From assembly GCA_002698425.1 (NCBI GenBank), contig NZXU01000118.1, forward strand, positions 6,726 through 23,185: 16,460 nt of DNA, given 5' to 3'. The translations under genes and the position numbers were made by a program. This document shows positions 13,698 through 16,460 of this stretch, piece by piece. The notes below the pieces were generated by a model. That model was given only the letters and a program-made list of their open reading frames with translations. It searched no databases and was not told the origin of the DNA. The stretch is from Ahrensia sp. (GTDB lineage: Bacteria > Pseudomonadota > Alphaproteobacteria > Rhizobiales > Rhizobiaceae). Each line of letters opens with the position of its first letter. Position 1 is the stretch's first letter.

Positions 13698-14929
13698 TCC
13701 GCCGGGCTGAGCGCCGGGCGCGCCACGGGCCGTTCCTTGATCGGCCAGTGCACCACCGCCGCGAACAGGCCGAGCGCCACGCCGAGCCACCAGACCGAAT
13801 CATAGGATCCGAACTTGTCGTACATGTAGCCGCCCATCCAGACGCCGAGGAATGAGCCGATCTGGTGCGACAGGAAGACGATCCCGCCCAGCATGCCGAG
13901 ATAGCGCGTCCCGAACATGATGGCGACCAGCGCATTGGTCGGCGGCACGGTCGAAAGCCACAACAGCCCCATCACGACGGAAAAGACGATCACGCTGGTG
14001 CCCGACTGCGGCAACAGCAGGAACGCCGTCACCGCGATCGACCGGCCGACATAGATCAGCGCCAGGAAGATCGGCTTGGAATATTTCTGCCCGATCACGC
14101 CCGACGACAGCGCGCCGATGATGTTGAAGAAGCCGATCAGCGCGATCGCGATCACCGCAAAGCTGGCATCGATGCCGATATCGCCGATATAGGCGGGAAA
14201 ATGCGCGGTAATGAAGGCTACCTGGAAGCCGCAGACGAAGAAGCCGGCGGTCAGCAGAAGATAGCTCTGATGGCCGAAGGCCTCGCGCAGCGCCGCGCCG
14301 ATCGATTGCTCGACATCGGAATGCTTCTGCGTCCCGGAATCGGAATTGCCGCGCAGCGGAATGGCGAGGACCGGGACGATCAGCATGAGAGCCGACATGA
14401 TCAGCAGCGAATCCGACCAGCCGAGCGCGTCGATCAGCATCTGGCTGAACGGCGCGAATATGAACATGCCCGCGGAGCCCGCCGCCGTGCCGAGCCCGAA
14501 GGCGAAGGAGCGTTGTTCCGGCGTGACGTTGCGCGCGAACGCCGCCAGCACGATGCCGAAGGAGCCGGCCGCGATGCCCAGCCCGACCAGCAAGCCGCCG
14601 CCCAGATGCAGATACCAGACGCTCTGCGGCGTCGCCATCAGGAACAGGCCCGCGGCGTAGAGGATCGCAGAAAGCGCCAGCACCCGCCATGTGCCCTTCT
14701 TGTCGGCCAGTGCGCCGAAAAACGGCTGGCCGAGGCCCCACATCAGGTTCTGGATCGCCATCGCAAGGCCGAAATCGGCGCGCGACCAACCCGTGTCGGC
14801 CAGCATCGGCAACTGGAAGAAGCCCATCGCCGAGCGCGGCCCGAAGGTCAGCGCCGCGATCAGGCAGCCGCTCGCGATGATCAGCCAGGGAAATCCCGGT
14901 TCGCTTTTCGAAACTGTCGCCGTGCTCAT
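13694..14929 (-). CDS. Major facilitator superfamily transporter
   Basis: This 411-residue membrane protein has the 12-helix layout of the MFS. The N-terminal half contains FGLAMAIQNLMWGLGQPFFG followed by ALADKKGTWRVL, the loop 2-3 signature (G-x3-D-(R/K)), and the second half contains SSGVIGQKYSKP. The sequence resembles the oxalate/formate antiporter-like and monocarboxylate group, but the substrate cannot be deduced. The start at 14929 gives MSTATVSKSEPG, with GAGGAG about eight bases upstream; longer in-frame starts to 15010 lack this. The 3' end overlaps the TlpA-like gene (ATGA on the minus strand), so the two form a small operon. I see only weak promoter-like sequence in the gap between its start and the terminator at 15059. 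Confidence 0.88.
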   Translation of the reverse strand: MSTATVSKSEPGFPWLIIASGCLIAALTFGPRSAMGFFQLPMLADTGWSRADFGLAMAIQNLMWGLGQPFFGALADKKGTWRVLALSAILYAAGLFLMATPQSVWYLHLGGGLLVGLGIAAGSFGIVLAAFARNVTPEQRSFAFGLGTAAGSAGMFIFAPFSQMLIDALGWSDSLLIMSALMLIVPVLAIPLRGNSDSGTQKHSDVEQSIGAALREAFGHQSYLLLTAGFFVCGFQVAFITAHFPAYIGDIGIDASFAVIAIALIGFFNIIGALSSGVIGQKYSKPIFLALIYVGRSIAVTAFLLLPQSGTSVIVFSVVMGLLWLSTVPPTNALVAIMFGTRYLGMLGGIVFLSHQIGSFLGVWMGGYMYDKFGSYDSVWWLGVALGLFAAVVHWPIKERPVARPALSPAE

Positions 14930-15058
14930 CCCGCATTCTCCTCTGGGGCCCGCAGAGATGTATTCGGCTTTGCGATCAGCGCCAAGCAAACATTGCGGGG
15001 GAAGGTTCAATTTCGCTGATGCCAGCCTTCAGCATCGCTGCAAGCCGGCCCTCGATGC

Positions 15059-15088
15059 AAAAGGCCCGCCGGGCATGCCGGCGGGCCT
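15059..15088 (-). terminator. Intrinsic terminator of the CbiM-like gene
   Basis: AGGCCCGCCGG (15062-15072) and CCGGCGGGCCT (15078-15088) pair perfectly over a five-base loop. On the minus strand the stem is followed by TTTT, reading out at 15062-15059. It lies about 40 bases past the stop of the CbiM-like gene. Confidence 0.82.
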
Positions 15089-15126
15089 GAAAAGATCCTT
15101 CGGCCATGGGGCCTGTAAGCGTCGGA

Positions 15127-15810
15127 TTACGCGGCGGCGTTATGCAGCCTGCCGTGGAAGAGCCCGTTGTCGGTCAGCTTCGAGGCGTTCTTGGCGATCG
15201 CCAGCACGGCGAGATCGACCAGCGGCTCGAGGATGATCACGGTCATGTAGGCTGCGCCGAAGGACGCGACCTGCGCCAGGTTCGAGGCGGCGAAACCATG
15301 GCCGTAAAGCGCCCAGAAGCCGACCCAGACGACGATTCCGCCCTGGTAGGAGGTCGAGAGCGCCAACGCCTGCAGGTACTTCACGTCCTTGTAGGCGGTC
15401 TTTTCCGGGATGATCTTGCCGGCCAGCAGGCTCATCGCATAGAGCGGCACCAAGAGCGTCGTGACGTTCATGCCGTATTGCGGCAGGTCGAAGGGCGCGA
15501 AGAACAGGCCCTGCATCAGCAGGCCGGCCGCCAGGCCGATCGCGGCCGCGCCGCCGCCGAAGATCAGGAACAGCGTCGAGCCGAGGATCAGGTGGACCTC
15601 CGACACGCCGACCGGATGATGCGGCAGGACCTCGAAGAAGGTGAAGACCAGCGCGGTGGTGATCACCGAGCGCGCCGCCAGAGATACGACGCCGCCATCC
15701 TTGCGGATCGTGTCGAGCGCCATTTTCGCGGCCAGGCCGAACGAAGCCGCCGCGGTTGCGTAGGAGAGGACGATCTTGGCGCCGTCGACGACGCCGGGTT
15801 CGATATGCAT
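15127..15810 (-). CDS. CbiM-like cobalt ECF-transporter permease component
   Basis: This 227-residue integral membrane protein resembles CbiM, the substrate-specific component of cobalt ECF transporters. It begins MHIEPG, with His2 placed as in CbiM where the N-terminal amine and histidines bind Co2+. It also contains LPHHPVGVSEVHLILGSTLF, GLLMQGLFFAPFDLPQYGMN and TTLLVPLYAMSLL, matching the family's core helices. A translation start at 15810 is supported by AAAGGAAC six bases upstream and by the family N-terminus. Upstream lies a cobalamin riboswitch, the standard control of cobalt and B12 uptake genes. No cbiN, cbiQ or cbiO lies beside it in the window, so partners must be elsewhere or the protein acts alone. 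Cobalt is inferred from riboswitch and family; nickel cannot be excluded. Confidence 0.85.
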   Translation of the reverse strand: MHIEPGVVDGAKIVLSYATAAASFGLAAKMALDTIRKDGGVVSLAARSVITTALVFTFFEVLPHHPVGVSEVHLILGSTLFLIFGGGAAAIGLAAGLLMQGLFFAPFDLPQYGMNVTTLLVPLYAMSLLAGKIIPEKTAYKDVKYLQALALSTSYQGGIVVWVGFWALYGHGFAASNLAQVASFGAAYMTVIILEPLVDLAVLAIAKNASKLTDNGLFHGRLHNAAA

Positions 15811-15824
15811 GACAGTTCCTTTCT

Positions 15825-15861
15825 TGCACCCATCGTGCAGATGGCGACGCGCAGCATCGCC
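15825..15861 (-). promoter_or_regulatory. Hairpins between riboswitch and ribosome-binding site
   Basis: Two short stems lie between the riboswitch and the CbiM-like start: TGCAC/GTGCA at 15825-15829 and 15835-15839, and GGCGA/TCGCC at 15843-15847 and 15857-15861. The first lies just upstream of the AAGGA site. With no T-run present, control of ribosome access is more likely than termination. This is a structural guess. Confidence 0.4.
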
Positions 15862-15874
15862 GTTTCAGGTCTGT

Positions 15875-16057
15875 CCGGGCAGGTCTCCTGACTCGCGCTT
15901 CGTCGCCATCACCCGCCTTCCCGGGGAAACCCCAGTGGCAATTGGGCGCGGCTCACGCTCACAGTTGCGTGGGCAGTCACGGATCAGGCCCCCCTTGGGT
16001 CGTCCCTACCGTGTTCCCTTTTCATCCGGAAGGCTTGGCCTCCCTGGAACCCGAACA
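15875..16057 (-). ncRNA. Cobalamin (adenosylcobalamin) riboswitch
   Basis: Read on the minus strand, the segment contains the conserved landmarks in order: GGGAACACGGT near 16020-16009, CCGTGACTGCCCACGCAACTG at 15982-15962, the B12-box region TTGCCACTGGGG at 15942-15931, GGGAAGGCGGGTGATGGCG, GAAGCGCGAGTCAGGAGACC, then TGCC ending near 15878. This is a textbook match to the cobalamin class. It sits about 65 bases before the CbiM-like start, so high B12 should repress that gene. The exact ends are approximate. Confidence 0.95.
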
Positions 16058-16062
16058 GGCGA

Positions 16063-16091
16063 ATCCTAGCGAAATGTGACGCATGTGACAA
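16063..16091 (-). promoter_or_regulatory. Sigma-70-type promoter for the riboswitch-CbiM transcript
   Basis: On the minus strand TTGTCA (16091-16086) and TAGGAT (16068-16063) are separated by exactly 17 bases. The predicted transcription start, about seven bases on, falls at the 5' edge of the riboswitch. Both motifs and the spacing are good for an alphaproteobacterial housekeeping promoter. Confidence 0.7.
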
Positions 16092-16099
16092 TGAGTGTC

Positions 16100-16118
16100 C
16101 GCGGCATCGGTCGCCGCG
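16100..16118 (-). other. GC-rich hairpin after arsH
   Basis: CGCGGC (16100-16105) and GCCGCG (16113-16118) form a 6-bp stem with a seven-base loop, 10 bases past the arsH stop. No T-run follows, so it is at best a weak terminator. Confidence 0.35.
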
Positions 16119-16127
16119 AATTCGATA

Positions 16128-16460
16128 TCAGATGCTTTTCAGGCTGACCCGCTTGTGGACTTCTTCCACGCTCTCCACGCGTTCGGAATAGCGGTCGGTC
16201 AGATAGGCGGAGCGGTCGCGCGTCATGATGGTGAACTTCATCAGTTCCTCCATCACGTCGACGACGCGGTTGTAGTAAGAGGACGGCTTCATCCGTCCGT
16301 CGTCGTCGAATTCCAGCCAGGCTTTCGGCACCGAGGACTGGTTCGGGATCGTGATCATCCGCATCCAGCGGCCGAGAATGCGCATCTGGTTGACCGCGTT
16401 GAAGCTTTGCGAGCCGCCATTGACCTGCATCACCGCCAGCGTGCGCCCCTGCGTCGGGCG
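16128..16460 (-). CDS. arsH: ArsH, NADPH-dependent FMN reductase/organoarsenical oxidase, C-terminal part
   Basis: The frame is open from the window edge to the TGA at 16128 and encodes 110 residues of the C-terminal half. It begins [20 protein letters not shown], continues [15 protein letters not shown] with [13 protein letters not shown], and ends in [20 protein letters not shown] and [21 protein letters not shown] sequence. These are strongly conserved ArsH segments. ArsH is a flavoprotein that oxidises trivalent organoarsenicals and reduces FMN and other acceptors, and in rhizobia it is often found in ars operons. The N-terminal flavin-binding part and any neighbouring ars genes lie beyond the window. 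It is followed by a weak hairpin and then the promoter of the riboswitch gene. Confidence 0.9.
   Translation of the reverse strand, partial: RPTQGRTLAVMQVNGGSQSFNAVNQMRILGRWMRMITIPNQSSVPKAWLEFDDDGRMKPSSYYNRVVDVMEELMKFTIMTRDRSAYLTDRYSERVESVEEVHKRVSLKSI

Noticed and set aside
14980..15010. Extended N-terminus of the MFS protein to 15010
   Set aside because: The extra 27 residues are not transporter-like and lack a ribosome-binding site, whereas GAGGAG precedes the ATG at 14929.

Overview
The window is high-GC DNA (roughly 65% by eye) from an alphaproteobacterium, almost certainly of the order Hyphomicrobiales (Rhizobiales). This rests on the gene order rpoZ-rsh-pyrE-DUF2062-acpS-lepB-rnc-era-recO, on rhizobial-type protein sequences such as the bifunctional Rsh beginning MMRQVELVER, and on an ArsH, a B12-riboswitch-controlled CbiM-like protein and palindromic intergenic repeats. 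I cannot assign genus or species from sequence alone.

Region 1 (1-7918) is a conserved housekeeping block, all on the plus strand. It starts with the 3' end of rpoZ and its terminator, then rsh (ppGpp synthetase/hydrolase), pyrE, a DUF2062 membrane protein, acpS, lepB, rnc, era, recO and a PaaI-type hotdog thioesterase. Several neighbours overlap by 4-8 bases (GTGA or ATGA junctions), so most of this block is probably co-transcribed and translationally coupled.

Region 2 (7919-13163) is accessory and is the most interesting part. A 21-bp AT-rich palindrome resembling a Zur (zinc uptake regulator) operator lies before a secreted PhoA-type alkaline phosphatase, which ends at a strong terminator. 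Next come a small exported protein with a CPFC motif, three exact-period 122-bp tandem repeats, an ABC ATPase, a MacB/FtsX-type permease with a His-rich periplasmic loop, and an exported His-rich PCu(A)C-like protein that lacks the usual copper ligands. Each repeat contains a 40-codon ORF joined to its neighbours by TGATG stop/start overlaps, so the chain from the CPFC protein to the ABC ATPase is unbroken. I infer a metal-linked (most likely zinc-linked) envelope transport or handling module. A perfect inverted repeat with 43-bp arms closes it.

Region 3 (13164-16460) is on the minus strand. It holds an MFS transporter overlapping a TlpA-like thioredoxin, then an orphan CbiM-like cobalt transporter preceded by a clear cobalamin riboswitch with a good promoter, and finally the C-terminal part of arsH running off the window.
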